A stretch of 64,000 bases of DNA from Malurus cyaneus samueli. Its lineage: Eukaryota; Chordata; Aves; Passeriformes; Maluridae. Shown piece by piece: positions 13,253 through 24,971 of this stretch. The position numbers and the translations under genes are program-made. The notes below the pieces were generated by a model, which saw only the letters and a list, made by a program, of their open reading frames with translations, did not search any database and was not told where the DNA came from. Numbering within the stretch: position 1 is the first letter of the stretch; each line of letters opens with the position of its first letter. Location of the stretch: contig CM019216.1 in the NCBI GenBank assembly GCA_009741485.1, forward strand, positions 25,899,787 to 25,963,786, in the 5' to 3' direction.

Positions 13253-13475
13253 GTTTTTTACACCTCCTTTAAGTACTGGAAGGCTGCAATAAGCTCTACC
13301 CAGTGTCTTCTCCAGGCTGAACAGCCCCAACTCTCTCAGCCTGTCTTTGTTGGAGAGTTGCTCCACCCCCTGAATAATCTTTGTGGCTCCCCTATGGGCT
13401 CCTTTTAAGAGGTCTATGTCTTTCTTGTGCTCAGGACTCCAGACCTGGACACAATACTTTAGAAGGAGTCTCACA
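12911..13475 (-). mobile_element. CR1 LINE fragment with 3' end, interrupted by a poly(T) run
   Basis: Antisense CR1 copy. The 3' tip is at 12911 ('catagaatgacagaatcaaagaatgg'-like start), followed by the usual antisense blocks: 'gggaccttaatgatcat', 'atgggcagggacac', 'ccactagatcaggttgctcag'. On the minus strand it then encodes the CR1 C-terminal region with 'YCVQVWSP', 'KDIDLLKGAHRGATKIIQG' and 'LRELGLFSLEK' (about 13300-13455). At 13226-13258 a run of 27 T's plus G and six more T's sits where the consensus has a short 'ccatctttcttgtag'-like block. The 5' end fades near 13475. Confidence 0.9.
13226..13258. repeat. Poly(T) tract inside CR1
   Basis: 27 consecutive T's, one G, then six T's. It lies within the CR1 copy rather than at its tip, so it looks like later expansion of an internal T-rich spot. 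Confidence 0.95.
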
Positions 13476-13573
13476 CTGTCTGTGATTAGGAAAGCTGACT
13501 TCATATTTGATCTGTTAAAAACCTCCATTTACATGATTTCTGTGGGGAGGAATGATCTGTTATTTTTGCTACC

Positions 13574-13596
13574 AAAAAAAAAAAAAAAAAAAAAAA
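13574..13596. repeat. Poly(A) tract
   Basis: 23 consecutive A's in unique sequence between the CR1 copy and the following LTR. Confidence 0.95.
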
Positions 13597-13697
13597 GAAA
13601 GGAATGCTTTCTGCTTGACAGTTTGTAATATAAAGAGAATTTGCCAGCTGAGGAAGGATGTTCACTTCCATGACTCTTGTCAGCACACCTGGGGATA

Positions 13698-14266
13698 TGC
13701 CATGTTTTAACCAACAAGCAAATTCCACACAGCAGCTCTCTCACTCCCCCACTAGCAGCATTGGGGAGACAACTGGAAGAGTAAAAGCTGGAAAACTTGT
13801 GAGCTGAGATGAAATCAGTTTAATGGAGAAAGCAAAAGCCACACACACAAGCAAAGCAAAACAAGGAGTTAATTGTTTCCCATGGGCAAGCAGGCATTCA
13901 GCCATCCCAAGGAGACCTGGGCCCCATCAAGCAAGAATATTTCTATGGGAAGATGGATGCTACCACCCCAAAAATTTCCCACCTTCTCCTTCTTTCCCTC
14001 TAATGCTGAGCATGATGTCACATGGTCTGGAATATCCCTTTGGTCAGTTTGGGTCACCTGTCCTGGCTCTGTCTCCTCCTATCTTCCCACACAGCCCCAA
14101 CTTCCTGACCAGTGGCAGTATGGAAAGCAGAAAAGGCCTTGGCTCTGTGTAAGCCCTGCTCAGCAATAGCAAAAAACATCTCCATTATCATCACTGTGTT
14201 CAGTACAAATCCAAAACACAGCCACTGAGAAAAAAATTAACTCTATTACAGCCAAACCCAGCACAA
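13698..14266 (-). mobile_element. Avian endogenous-retrovirus LTR (ERVL-like), apparently solo
   Basis: About 570 bases matching, as I remember it, a common bird LTR, in antisense. Its sense start 'TGTGCTGG.TT.GGCTG..ATAGAGTTAATTTTT' lies at the right end (14266 leftwards). Next come 'GCTGTGTTTTGGATTTGT', 'TGCTGAGCAG.GCTTACACAGAG', 'AAAGGGATATTCCA', 'CATCATGCTCAGCAT', and 'AACTCCTTGTTTTGCTTTGCTTG' near 13870. It ends with '..GGTTAAAACATGGCA' at 13698. A five-base direct repeat, ggata, flanks it (13693-13697 and 14267-14271), giving a target-site duplication. No retroviral internal sequence lies on either side, so it is best read as a solo LTR left by recombination. Confidence 0.88.
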
Positions 14267-14271
14267 GGATA

Positions 14272-17200
14272 TCTGAATTCTCAGCTGAGGCATTCCACAG
14301 ACTAAAATATCCTGTACTAAAGGACTTCTTTGATAAACATAGATTAGAATTACCGGCTTTCAAAGAGATTTAAGCAAATCAACACTTTCAAAGAAACTAA
14401 GCAAGCAGACTTTTTATTACTTCCCATCAAAGTTAGGAAGGGTAGTGAACCTATGTTAGAAGACATTTTCCAGACAGGAGAACAACAAACTTATTGGAAC
14501 AAATCTAGGGGAGATTGATACTCTTCTTTAATGTTAACTATATCCTAAGTTAATTCAGAAACTTTTACCCTGAATGGTGGTTAAACACCTAAATTCAGGT
14601 TTCTGAATCAAACCCTTTGGTGACCAATTGTCAGGTATTGAGCTACCAGTAATTCAAAGCTCAGTTTTTTGCAGAATGGATGTATGATATTCACCCTGTT
14701 TTATCACAAACATTATTGCTGAGCTGTGACAGACTAGAGAAGGCAAAATCAGGCAAGATAAGCAGAAAGAAAACAGAGAAATAGAAATGTTGAGATGGTA
14801 ATAACAACAGAAGGATCTAGAAGAGAAACACCAATGCAGTAGCTTGAAAAAAAAAACCAAAAAAAAACAAAACAACCTAAGCCAAAAAGAAAGAGCAGGG
14901 AGATAAGAGGTCTCAGCTTGGTAATATCAGGGGTTATGCTATTCCAAGAAGAAGGAAAGCAAATTCTTTCCCAGATGACTGATAAGACCCAAGTTAGCAC
15001 TAGATTAGATTAAGGAGAATATTAATGCTTAGGCTCGTATTTTGCAAGTCCTAGCTCTCAGCTGTACCTATCAGACAGTAAATCCTTTCTGGGCGCTCAT
15101 GGAAATGTGCATCTTGTTCTCAGGGTCTCTGTACACAAAAAAAATACGCCTGGAGAAACTGCGGTTCAGTAAGGGAAGGTTGGACCAGGAGACTACTTCA
15201 GAACGAGTTGAATCACTCTCCAGAGGTTGACTTTGAGGCAGGTAATATAGGAGTTAGGTACCTCTGATCTTTAGAGCAGCCTTAGCACTGCTGTGAACAG
15301 ATAAAACAATCAATGCAGCCAGTCAGTCAATCTTTTCTACTTTCATATCTACGTCTTCCAGTCTGCTAGCAGTGCTTTGCTATCTAGTTCATATCCTTGT
15401 GAGAGAGATTTTTACTCTGCTTGCATGCTCAGGGAAACATTGCTTTATTACTTGTTAGAGCACATTGTCAATTTATTTTCTTTTCAAAGGTTGTGAGTAG
15501 ACTTATACTTTTTAGGGGTTTTTTTTGCAAAGGAAACACAAAATTCTTATTTTACTGTGTAACACCAGAAAGGCAGAGCTAAACAGGCAATGCAGTGCTT
15601 ATGCTTTTATACAATCCTGTTAGTGCCTTCCTAATTAACTTGACATGGGTTAACTTGAAGGGTTTTAAGACTCCAGTTGCTAAAAATCTGGATGTATTCA
15701 ATCTCACTTTAGTCTTCAAACAGATATTTGTGTTAGGAGTGCCGCAGAAGTAGGCTCTCTACAGGATGATTCAGAACGCATCTCATTTAAATTTCTCTCT
15801 TGAGGTGTCATTCTGTTAAGCACAGAAATAGTTTATGCCATTTTTGTGCCTAGGTTAGACTCCTTAGGAAGGTGCCAAAAGCTAAGTGGAATGAATCTAT
15901 ATTAACTTTTCTGACAAAGAGTTTTGGTTCAAAGATTTTTAAAGTCTTTCCAATGTTATATATTGTATCTGAAAGCTCCTAACTTACTGAGAAGAATAAA
16001 CATTAGACTTCCTTTCAAGTTTACTCCCTAATTTCCAGGAGCATATGGCCTGTTAACTCACCTAGCTGCAATTGCATTCAGAAGGAACTTCTGTGCCTGT
16101 GTTGCCCTGTCAACCAACAGATTGGTGCTTCCTTGCTTGAGACTTGCACGCTGAGGTGCTATCAGCATTCCCATGACATTGTGTATAATTTTGCTCACTT
16201 CTGTGATCAGTTATAAAGTTATTCAGGGCCTTGGTTTTGATTTTCCTCCCCTAAGGTCCGAACAGCTGACACTCTCAGGCATCTAATTCCATGAGTGCAA
16301 TCAGAACCCAAACTGCCTGAAATAGTGGTACATTTCATTTGACTTATGAGATGTGTGTTTTTACAGGTATTATTGCAACACTTCCTCACAGTTCTACATT
16401 TAAAGTGTCAGAATGCAACACACCTCCAGACTGTGTCATTCACCTCCAGCAATGATTTGTAAAGCAAAGCAAAACAGAGTAAAATTTAAAAATTGAATGG
16501 AGATCCTTCTAACTACAGCTTCCATATGCACCTAAAGATCTTTTGGTCTAGAAATTATATAATTCTTTGTCAAAAATTGGGGCAGAAATTCTACTTTGTT
16601 CAGATCTAGGACACAGATCTCACACTGTGTAGTAGCCACAAGAACTAGATGAATTATTTATGAGTAGAAACAGGGTATTAATTCACTGAGGGGTAAGATA
16701 TTTTTGTTTTTAACTTCTAATGCTGGTGATAAAATATCCTATATCATTTGGTATGAGCCTCATTACATATATGTATCCTATGCTTTCAGAACTCTTTAAT
16801 GTTTTCTAGCCTCTATTTCAGTTTTAAATACTGGCAGTGAAATCAAGACGCATGAATTATTAAAAGCAAAGATTTTGCTAAAATGACAGAGCATTCAGTC
16901 CATCTGTCTCACATTTTTAAGTCCTTTTATTCACGTTTTCCAAAATTATGAAACTAATTAGCATAGATATTGCAAATACATTTTAATTATTTTCTTCTTT
17001 TATGTATTTGTTTTGTTATTTTATTTGTAGGCTCTTGTCTGGACAGCAAAAAATGGTGCCACAAACCACAGCGCATAGGTTTTTTGCAGATTGTTTCCCT
17101 AAACCATAGGAAACCAAGATATCTATGACAGCTGATACTCATATTGCCCAGTTTCCTAGATAATTCCATAGCTGCCAGACTGCCAGATCATTTTTCTCTC

Positions 17201-17612
17201 CAGCCTTCCTCCTGTATTTACATTAGAAAATTAAGAAAATCATTTTAAGCCAAGAAAAAAACCCAAGCAAAAGTCTGATTATGCAGCCTAGTAAGACATA
17301 ATTCTTCCTAAAATGGTAAAGTTCTGGATTTTGTTTCAGTGCTGCTTACTCACTACATTTTGTTAACCTTAAATGAAAATTCAGGAACCATCATTAAGTA
17401 TGTGTGTTCTAACCCATACTTCATGAAACTGAAGTTTTTTCTACAATGATACTTATTTAGTATCTAAAGACAATCAGCTGTCACTGCCTAGAGCTGTTAA
17501 AATAAATCAAGTCCAGGTAGGCTAATTGGGGAAATAGACTTGGATTTCCTTGACACTGAGAATATTTCAGTCAAAATAATGAAACAACTGCCATTTTCAA
17601 CAAGCAATAAAG
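14272..17612. other. A+T-rich non-coding DNA
   Basis: An A/C-rich tract lies at 14847-14873. A stretch at 15170-15230 ('gaaggttggaccagga...') faintly resembles a CR1 3' region but is too weak to call. No exon or RNA gene recognised. Confidence 0.5.
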
Positions 17613-19072
17613 TAATATGGAATCACAGAATTTAAAAATATTCAAGCCAGAAGGGCTCTCTTGTAGTTTAGTCCAACATCCTGCTCAAAGCAGGACTAAT
17701 TCAGTCAGGCTGTGCACGACTATATCCACAAGGCTTGAATACATCAAGGATTCGACACTCACAGCGCTCCTTTCTGGTTGTCTTGCTCCAAGGTCTGGCC
17801 ATCTGCACTGTAAAAAATAATCCCAATATTCAGTCAGAATTTCCTATGTTCTGACTACTGTCCTTTGCTCTCATCCAATCACTGGGCACTTCCATGAGGT
17901 TGCTCCATGGCCTCAGTATCCTCAGATGTGGTAGCTGTAGCCAGCAATATGATCTTCCTGAACCTTCTTTTCTCCAGGCTGAGCCAACCCAGTTGTCTCA
18001 GCTTTCCCTTGTCTCTCACATGCTCCAGCCCCACGACAGACATGATGGCAGGTGCTGTCCAGCAAGGGACATCTGTGTCTTTTTGTAAGAGGCAGCACAG
18101 ATTCTGTGAAAAACAAAACACTGCAGTCGTGGTCTCGCTGGTGTTGGATTGAGGACAAAGACCATTTCTCTCAGTCTGCTGGCTGCAGTCCTGCTTGTGC
18201 AGCCCAGAGGGCAATTGGCCTCTGCTGCAAGGATGCACTGCTGGCTCATCAGCTGCTTAGAGTCTACTGGCTTCTGTAAAGATGCTTTCCAGCCGGTCAG
18301 CGCCCAGTATGTTCTAGTATTTGGGTTTACTCCTCTCCAGGTGCAGACTTTTCCATTTGCTTTTTTATTGAACTTCCTGAGGTTCCTGTTAGCCCATTTC
18401 TCCCACCTGTCCAGGCCCCTCTCAGTAACACTCCTGCCCTCAACGTGCTCTTCACACTCTGGGATTTGTGCAAATTTGCTGAGAGCACACTCTGTCCCAC
18501 CATCTAGGTTGTTATCAATTTGTTCCAACATTGATTCCTGAAAGACTCCACAACATTAGCGCACAGCAGTCCAGCATCTCTGCTTTCCAGCACTATCCAC
18601 ACATCTTTGAGTCCAGCAGTTCAGTCAATTTTCTATGCATCTTCCTGTGTACCTATCCACACCATAACTCAAAATTTCAGTACTAAGGAGACTAGGAGGG
18701 ACTGTGTCAAAGACCTTGCTAATATCAAAGTGTGAAGAATCAGCAATAACCACTTTGTCAAAAAAAGCAGTCAGATTGCCCAGGTATGAGTAACCCTTGG
18801 TACTCGCATACTGGCTGCTTCCAGTTACCTAAATTGTTTATGGTGTCTTGAAAAATAGCTTCTCATAGGATTTGCCCCATTACAGATGAGGTGAGACCTT
18901 AACCAGGATCCTTTTCCTGGAAGACGGATGTGATGTTTGCCTTTGTTCCAGTCATCAGAAATATTTCCCAATTTTCATTTATTTTTGAAAATTTTAAGTC
19001 TGGCCCCTCAGCAATGTCAGCCAGCTCCTCTGGTACCCCTGGGTACATCACATTAGGACATACAGGCTTGCC
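17613..19072 (-). mobile_element. CR1 LINE fragment, 1.46 kb, reverse transcriptase to 3' end
   Basis: Antisense CR1 copy with its 3' end at about 17613 ('tggaatcacagaat'). Going right, the minus strand encodes the C-terminus backwards: 'LGWLSLEKRRF' near 17960, 'LVSRTREMVFVLNP'-like near 18150, 'MSQQCILAAEAN' near 18240, 'LDRWEKWANRNLRKFNKKANGK' near 18350-18410, and 'NLDGGTECALSKFA' near 18470-18510. Beyond that are the 'HFDISKVFDTV' block near 18700 (family consensus VYLDFSKAFDTV) and the 'GPD.MYPGVPEELADIAEG' block near 19000-19060. A 171-codon open frame at 18016-18531 is part of it. The catalytic FADD box reads FAQ here (about 18465-18475), so the enzyme is dead. Confidence 0.92.
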
Positions 19073-20046
19073 TACAACTAATTGTCTAATATTTAAAAAC
19101 TAGAAATGAAAAGTCTGTGTTGCTGAACTTTCCACATACATTTAGTCCTCCCAAGTAAAGAGGGAAGTTCTATCTAAATGGGAATTTCCTACCTGTCAAA
19201 ATTTTGACAATGATGAGAAATAAATTTTTCAGTTCAGCTTTAAATCATTCCCAAGTCTTTAAAGAGCTCAGCTTTTATGTCATGCTACTATTCCATTCCT
19301 TCCTCTATAATTTTTTTGGTTATGACATGCCCAAGTATATCAACTGCTGAACATATTTTTCAGGCTTTGCCGTGTATTGATTTGAAAACTCTGGTTTTAA
19401 ATCTTTTTCTTCCAATCATTCATATAAATTACAACATGCTTTCACTGGATCTTAGATTAACCAAACATATTTTCTAAACTTTTATATGCAAACCAAATAA
19501 ACAATAATAAATGCTACAGTAAACTCTTATTTGAAGCAGTAACAAGATGTATTGGAATAATGTTTATATTACATCAACAGACATCAAAAATGAGAGAGAT
19601 GTCTTTTTAACTCATGTCATTGTTAACAAAAACATTCCAAGCAAGTGACTTAATTCTATTATTCCAGTTTTGTGACCAAATTTGATTTATTCAGTCAGGA
19701 GAAAATTAAGCTGTTTGTATTGCTGATTTATTTTGCAGAAAACACTTTAATTAAAGTGGCATAATCAGTGGAAAGTAAAGAGCTATTAGACTGCATGCAA
19801 TGAAAAGGAGGGTAGAGCATATTCTGCTGCCTAATCAGCTGCTGGAAAAGGATATAAATTTTGGTTTTCAGTTATCGAGTAAAAGTTTGGAATTGTGAAG
19901 GAAGAGAGAAAAACCAGTTTATTTACAGTTGATTGAATTGTTTGTTTGCTAGGAGAACATAGCTGCAAATCATTATCTAGCTGACAGAAAAACAAGGATT
20001 AGCAGTATGGAGACACATGAATATATTTAATGTGCTTAAATTCCAA
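19073..20046. other. A+T-rich non-coding DNA
   Basis: No gene or named repeat recognised between the CR1 copy and the poly(T) run at 20047. Confidence 0.5.
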
Positions 20047-20511
20047 TTTTTTTTTTTTTTTTTCTGTAGCCCAATAAATATGCTGTCTGCCCACAGGGGG
20101 TTGGCTCTGCTCTGTGTTAACCTGACAGTTTTGGGGCTCAGTGTTGCCATGGGCCTGATCAGGGTGTCCCTGGTGTAACCCCTGTGCTGGAGGCAGTGGC
20201 TGCTGCCTCCCCTGCTCCAGCTTCAGCTCTGGGGTGGCCCCACTGGGGAAGGGGTGACACCCCTCATCTGTCACTGCCTGGCAATGCATAGCCAGTGGTG
20301 TGTATGAGGCTGGAAGGACTTCAGCTGGCAGACCAGGAAAAAGATGCCAAATAGATGAGAAAACTTATAAAGATAAACCCAAGAATAGCTAAGGTCAGAG
20401 GTGAAGGTTCTACCTACCCTCATGCCTGTCCCACTGAAGAAGTCAGGATGCCAGCAGCTCCATGTGCCACTCTCACCTCTTGTCCTGACTACTGACATTG
20501 TCAACAGATTC
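20047..20511 (-). repeat. GC-rich block ending in poly(A) on the minus strand, unidentified
   Basis: Markedly richer in G+C than its surroundings. On the minus strand it ends with 17 A's (20047-20063). Its other end abuts the 3' tip of a small antisense CR1 piece at 20512. No AATAAA lies just upstream of the A run on that strand. Open frames of 80-96 codons cross it but encode nothing I recognise. It could be an unrecognised LTR or a retrotransposed or co-transcribed segment. I do not recognise it. Confidence 0.4.
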
Positions 20512-20582
20512 ACACAGAATCATGGAATTAACTAGATTGGAAAAGACCTTTGAGGTCATCGAGCCAAACATCCTTAAACCCA
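20512..20582 (-). mobile_element. CR1 LINE, short 3'-end fragment
   Basis: Starts 'acacagaatcatggaatt' and continues 'ttggaaaagacctttgagg' and 'tcatcgagccaaacat', the standard antisense CR1 3' tip. About 70 bases survive. Confidence 0.85.
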
Positions 20583-21339
20583 GTTTCTCTTTAGCTGAAG
20601 TACAAATAACCTGTATTTTCATTGAGATGTTAAGATTATAGTAATGTTAACCAATTATTTGTTCCACATATATGAAGTGTGATCTGTTTTTGCAAATTAC
20701 AAGGTTTGGAGCATAAAACATCACACCTACTCACACAGAAGGAACTTTTCAGCAGCATCATTTCCAGCTCTATTTTATACAGTTCATCATCTCATGAGCA
20801 GTCTTTACATTCCTGTTTCACAATTGATTCCTTGTTCTTTTTTAAGACTAAGTAGGAGCAGTCTGCCTGCAGAAAAGAGGTAAAATCCTGAGACAGGTTT
20901 ATATGAATATCTATATGAATACATCCTGAGCTGGTTTTAGCTTTTTCCTGTGCCAGAAGTGAAGATTTCCACACATGAAGTGAAATGAAGGAGAGTCACT
21001 GAATATGGTTCAACCATGTCTCCTTTTCCCTACTTTTGGCCTGTTTACGTTAAGGCTTTAGAGAGAATTTACTGACATAATTAAAAGTGAACTTAAAGAA
21101 TCTCAATAACTCCTGATGATTTCCTGTTTCTTCTAGAAATAGTCTTTGGATTTCTTTTCAGAGATTCTACTTAGAATCATTGGGGAATATTTAGCTGTAA
21201 AACATATTACACAGCTCACACAAAGCTTTAATTATGTGGGTTTTATTAGATTTATTATTAGACATTCAATAGCCCACATCTAGGCTCCTGTTTCCAACAC
21301 AATTGGAAATATTTTATTTTTCCCAACACAAGCAAGATA
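20583..21339. other. A+T-rich non-coding DNA
   Basis: Nothing recognisable. No open frame with a domain. Confidence 0.5.
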
Positions 21340-21797
21340 TTGATACACTCGAGTGAGTTCAACAGAGACCATCAGGGTGCTTGCTCATTGGAGCACTTGA
21401 CCTGTGAGGAAATACTGAGGAAGCTGAGCTTGTTCAGACTGGCAAAGAAAAGACTTTGGGGGTGTGTTAGAGAAGCACCTGATGTATATGGGACAAGCTA
21501 GATGAGATATTAATAGCATTATATAGCAGGAAGACAAGAAAACAGTTTTTAAATGAAGCAGGAGCTATTCAGAGTGGGTATCAAGAAAACATTTTTTCTC
21601 CTTTAACATGGTCCAACTGTGGAGGAAGATATCCAGACATATTGTGCAGCATCTGCCTCTGGATTTTTTTTCTAGATTTGATTGAATAAAGGTATGAGCT
21701 GCCTGATTTGACCACATAGATGACCCTTTTTGGAGCAGGAGGTTGGGTCAGAGACCTCCTGGGCTCCCTTCCCACTTGAATGATTCTGTCATTCAAG
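21340..21797 (+). mobile_element. CR1 LINE, 3'-end fragment
   Basis: Sense CR1 3' region. Family blocks are recognisable in order: 'gagcacttgacctgtgaggaaat' near 21391, 'tgaggaagctgagcttgttcag' near 21416, a 'gatgagatattaatag' block, 'gagctattcagagtgg', then the tail 'ggttgggtcagagacctcctgggctcccttccca' and 'tgattctgtcatt' at 21740-21797. It is diverged and frame-broken. The 3' end is complete. Confidence 0.85.
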
Positions 21798-23155
21798 TCA
21801 GGATATTTATCCTGTCCTGGAAAGTTCTCACAGTTCTATAAGGGCAGACATATTCTGTGAATGCCTGGATTCACATATCCAGAATGCCTGGATTCACAGC
21901 TATATCTCTCTGTAGTCTTATGCCATATCTATGGTATTCCTTTATTGACTCTAGGAAATTAAATAAAATTAATTAAATATCAAGAAAAGTGACACAAACC
22001 CCATCTCAGTGGAGACTAATCCTTTTTCCTCCATATTAATTAGAGCACATATACAACAATGAATACAAGATGATTCATATATAAGCCCTTCTTTTGGGCA
22101 GAGAGACAACAAACCACCAGATGATAGATAGGCAGTTGAAAATGAATCATTGGAATAATAGACTGATCAGGAAAAATTGTAAGGTAAATCTGAAAAATCA
22201 GTACCTTTTTATATATTGCTAGGTCCCCAAACTGTCATTAATGATAGTATAATTGAAGAATAAAAAGCACGTAGTTATTGACAACTCTATTATTATTATA
22301 TTTGCTTTTTAAACAGCTCATATGATACTGAATTATTGCATGTATTTTAAAATGCTATATGGTGATTGCTCTATAGACACACACAAGGCAATTCCCCATT
22401 TCTTCATTGTCACTGGAATTTCTGGCATTGCACTGTTTTACGATTGTTTGGAATTCCTGTGAAAAGAAAACTGATGACAGTAAAGAACATGAGTTAAATA
22501 AACTTTTCAAATAAATATCAAATAGAAATTATAGTTTGAACTGATCGTTTTGAGAATTTTGCTGAAGCTCCAACACTAGTATTCAGTTCAAGTGAAGCAA
22601 AACCATCTATGGAAAGATAATTTCTCACTTACTAAAAAATAAAGAGTATTCTTTAAATGTTTTATTTGTATTCATTGTTAGACTAAACTATGTTCTTATC
22701 CTCTCTCTTTTATGCTTTTCTTTTCCAGCTCCATGTGTTTGATAGGTATAAAGAAACTGTATATTTATAACTAACAAAAGAATATTTTTAAGTCCTATTT
22801 GGTGATATATAATTTCAAAATATCTGTATTAATTTGTCTGCCATTTCTCTTACTAACATGTTTTTTCCCCCTACAAAGTAACAAAATGTTTCCATGTTTG
22901 TTTTTCTCTTAAACAATTTTCTTTTCAGTCTACAGTATTCCTAGTCTTTAATTGGCAAATCAGCAGCAGTCATTCAGTAAAGCGGATGTTTTTGTGATAG
23001 AAGATCTCATTGGAATTTATTTTTATCTTACTAAACAGAATTTTAAATCACAAAGTAAATGTATGCTTGAGGCATCTGAACGTCATTCGTGTTCATATTT
23101 TTCAAGTGTACTCAAAGTAGATGCACTTATTTAAAGAAAAGTTCTTTGTATGGGG
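21798..23155. other. A+T-rich non-coding DNA with a small direct repeat
   Basis: A 17-base direct repeat, gaatgcctggattcaca, occurs at 21859-21875 and 21882-21898. The rest is unique-looking. A stretch near 22919-22940 reads 'ttttcttttcag', which resembles a splice acceptor, but the following frame is not convincing. Confidence 0.5.
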
Positions 23156-23862
23156 TGTGTTGGATGTGCCAAAATCCATGTGCTGTGTCTGTACCCTGTA
23201 AAACAACTACCAGAAAACTGTTTAATGCGGATGGATAACTGCAAGGCCCCAGAAATTGCTCAATGAGTCTCTTAAAAAATCTTGAGATTCTTTTGTGTAC
23301 CCAGCAAGATACTCCTTAAGAGGTCAAAATAACAAAAACTTTACTGGCAAGGGGAATTTAGCAAAAGTTTAAAGCAACATTCAACAATCATAAAGCATTT
23401 CACAAGGAATTAACTTAGTAAACTCCAATCCATCCAATTTTAAGCTACTCGGACTTTGAGAAGAAGAAAGAGAGAAGCAGTATAGAAAAGAACAAATACA
23501 GCTACCGCTCATGGCTCCAGTAGTGTTCCAGCTGATTTAAGATCCAAGGGAAGGCAGCGTCAAGATCTTTGTGTGCCTCGTACTCTGGCTCAGGTACCCT
23601 TTGTCTTTCCTGGGCCCTTCCCCCGGTGTCCTGCTGGTCATTTGGCCACTCAGGAGCTGGGTTAGGGGCTCCAGGGTTGTCTGTGGATCATTGCCCCCCG
23701 TGTGCCGGGGATTGGCGGTCACTGCAGGGCTGGGATGGGGCTGTGCAGGGTGTGGGTGTGTGAGCAGGGCATCACCTCCCCAGGGCAAGGACTGACCTGC
23801 CCCTTTCCCCACACATGGGCCTGAAACACTGCAAACCCAGCAGTGCCCTCCTGTCTCTCACA
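23156..23862 (-). mobile_element. Probable endogenous-retrovirus LTR, antisense
   Basis: On the minus strand this segment starts 'TGTGAGAGACAGG' (23862 leftwards) and ends 'CACATCCAACACA' (23156), the TG...CA ends of an LTR. The first 350 bases are G+C-rich. The downstream half has AATTCCCCTTGCCAGTAAAG and 'TTTTGTTATTTTGACCTC', then 'TGGGGCCTTGCAGTTATCC' and 'ACAGGGTACAGACACAGCAC', which I associate with a bird ERV LTR U3/R/U5 arrangement. I cannot name the family, and no clear target-site duplication is visible. No internal retroviral genes adjoin it. Confidence 0.7.
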
Positions 23863-24971
23863 ATGACCTAACTCTAAAATTCAATCTATATGGTTTCAAC
23901 ATTAGCAAGTAAATTATAAGTAGATACAATGCCAAATAACTCATAGTACTACTACTTAAAATATAAATATAATGGTAAATAATATTTTTCTTCAGTTTGT
24001 GACAACAATATTTTCTAAGGAAGAATTGCCTACCTGAAATGCAATGATGTTGCAAAACAGAAACCATGAATTCTATTGTGTAGTCAGCAACAGCTTGTAT
24101 TCATCTGCAAATGTTCCAAATTGTGCCAATAATTCTGTGGTTGAATAATTTCAGTGCTGGAATGAACAAGGTTCAAATATTGCTGCAACAACGCTTTTAG
24201 ATGTTAAATAACACTCAGATGAGAAAATGAGGAATAAAATTATTTGCTAGTTAAGGATTTCTGGGAGACTAAAGGTTTCAAATAAATACTTTTGTTTATT
24301 ATCAAAACAGAGAAAGAATTCTGTGCATTCTAAACTTGAATAAGTTTAAAGCATAGACTAGCAATTAAGGGTCTTTTTCATGTATCTGTTTGCATCAAGC
24401 CCTGACACAATTTTCTCCCCTCAGTCCATACCAGGGATGCCATTAGTTTTTTTGTCTACATGTTGTAGTAATATTTCAGACTTCTGTAGGATTTTTTCTT
24501 TATATTTCAAAATAATAAATCTATCCTACACACTGTTCAGAGTCCTTCACATGAGGAAAAGTGTTCTATGTTGCAAATCTAGATCCAACAAATTGTTGTT
24601 TTCTATTTTCTTGTCTTTGTAGCGAGTAGATATACCACATGAAAGCACACACTGTTCGTGTCTCAGGTAATTCAGGTAACCATGTATCAGAAACACCCAG
24701 GTTCCAGATTATTATTCTTCCAAGATTATAGAAATGTTCTTATACATCTTTGCAGGTTTACTTTCAGATTCTCCACCAAAAGGCTTTCCAGATATCTGTA
24801 ATATAGTTAATATTCCTGTAGCATAGTTAATTTATTTTTTCATTAAGCTATGCCTAGTTGGATAAAGATAATCTTCAGTATTTGTAGAGAAAAAATGTAC
24901 AGATATGATTCTATTATATTCTTCAAAATATTTGCAAATTATTTGCAAAACTAAAAATTGTGTAGAAAGAT
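23863..24971. other. A+T-rich non-coding DNA
   Basis: Unique-looking sequence between an LTR and a CR1 copy. Nothing recognised. Confidence 0.5.

Noticed and set aside
13529..13744. Minus-strand frames with a run of phenylalanines
   Set aside because: The run is just the poly(A) tract at 13574-13596 read in reverse.
15170..15235. Faint resemblance to a CR1 3' region ('gaaggttggaccagga')
   Set aside because: Only one short block agrees and no tail follows.
18016..18531. Longest open frame in the window (171 codons, minus strand)
   Set aside because: It is the worn C-terminal part of CR1 ORF2 and not a host gene; the catalytic box is lost.
20001..20513. 80-96-codon minus frames across the GC-rich block
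   Set aside because: No domain, no splice signals, and the block itself is probably a repeat or retrocopy.
22919..23134. Possible acceptor 'ttttcttttcag' followed by a short open frame
   Set aside because: No donor of quality follows and the peptide is not protein-like beyond chance.
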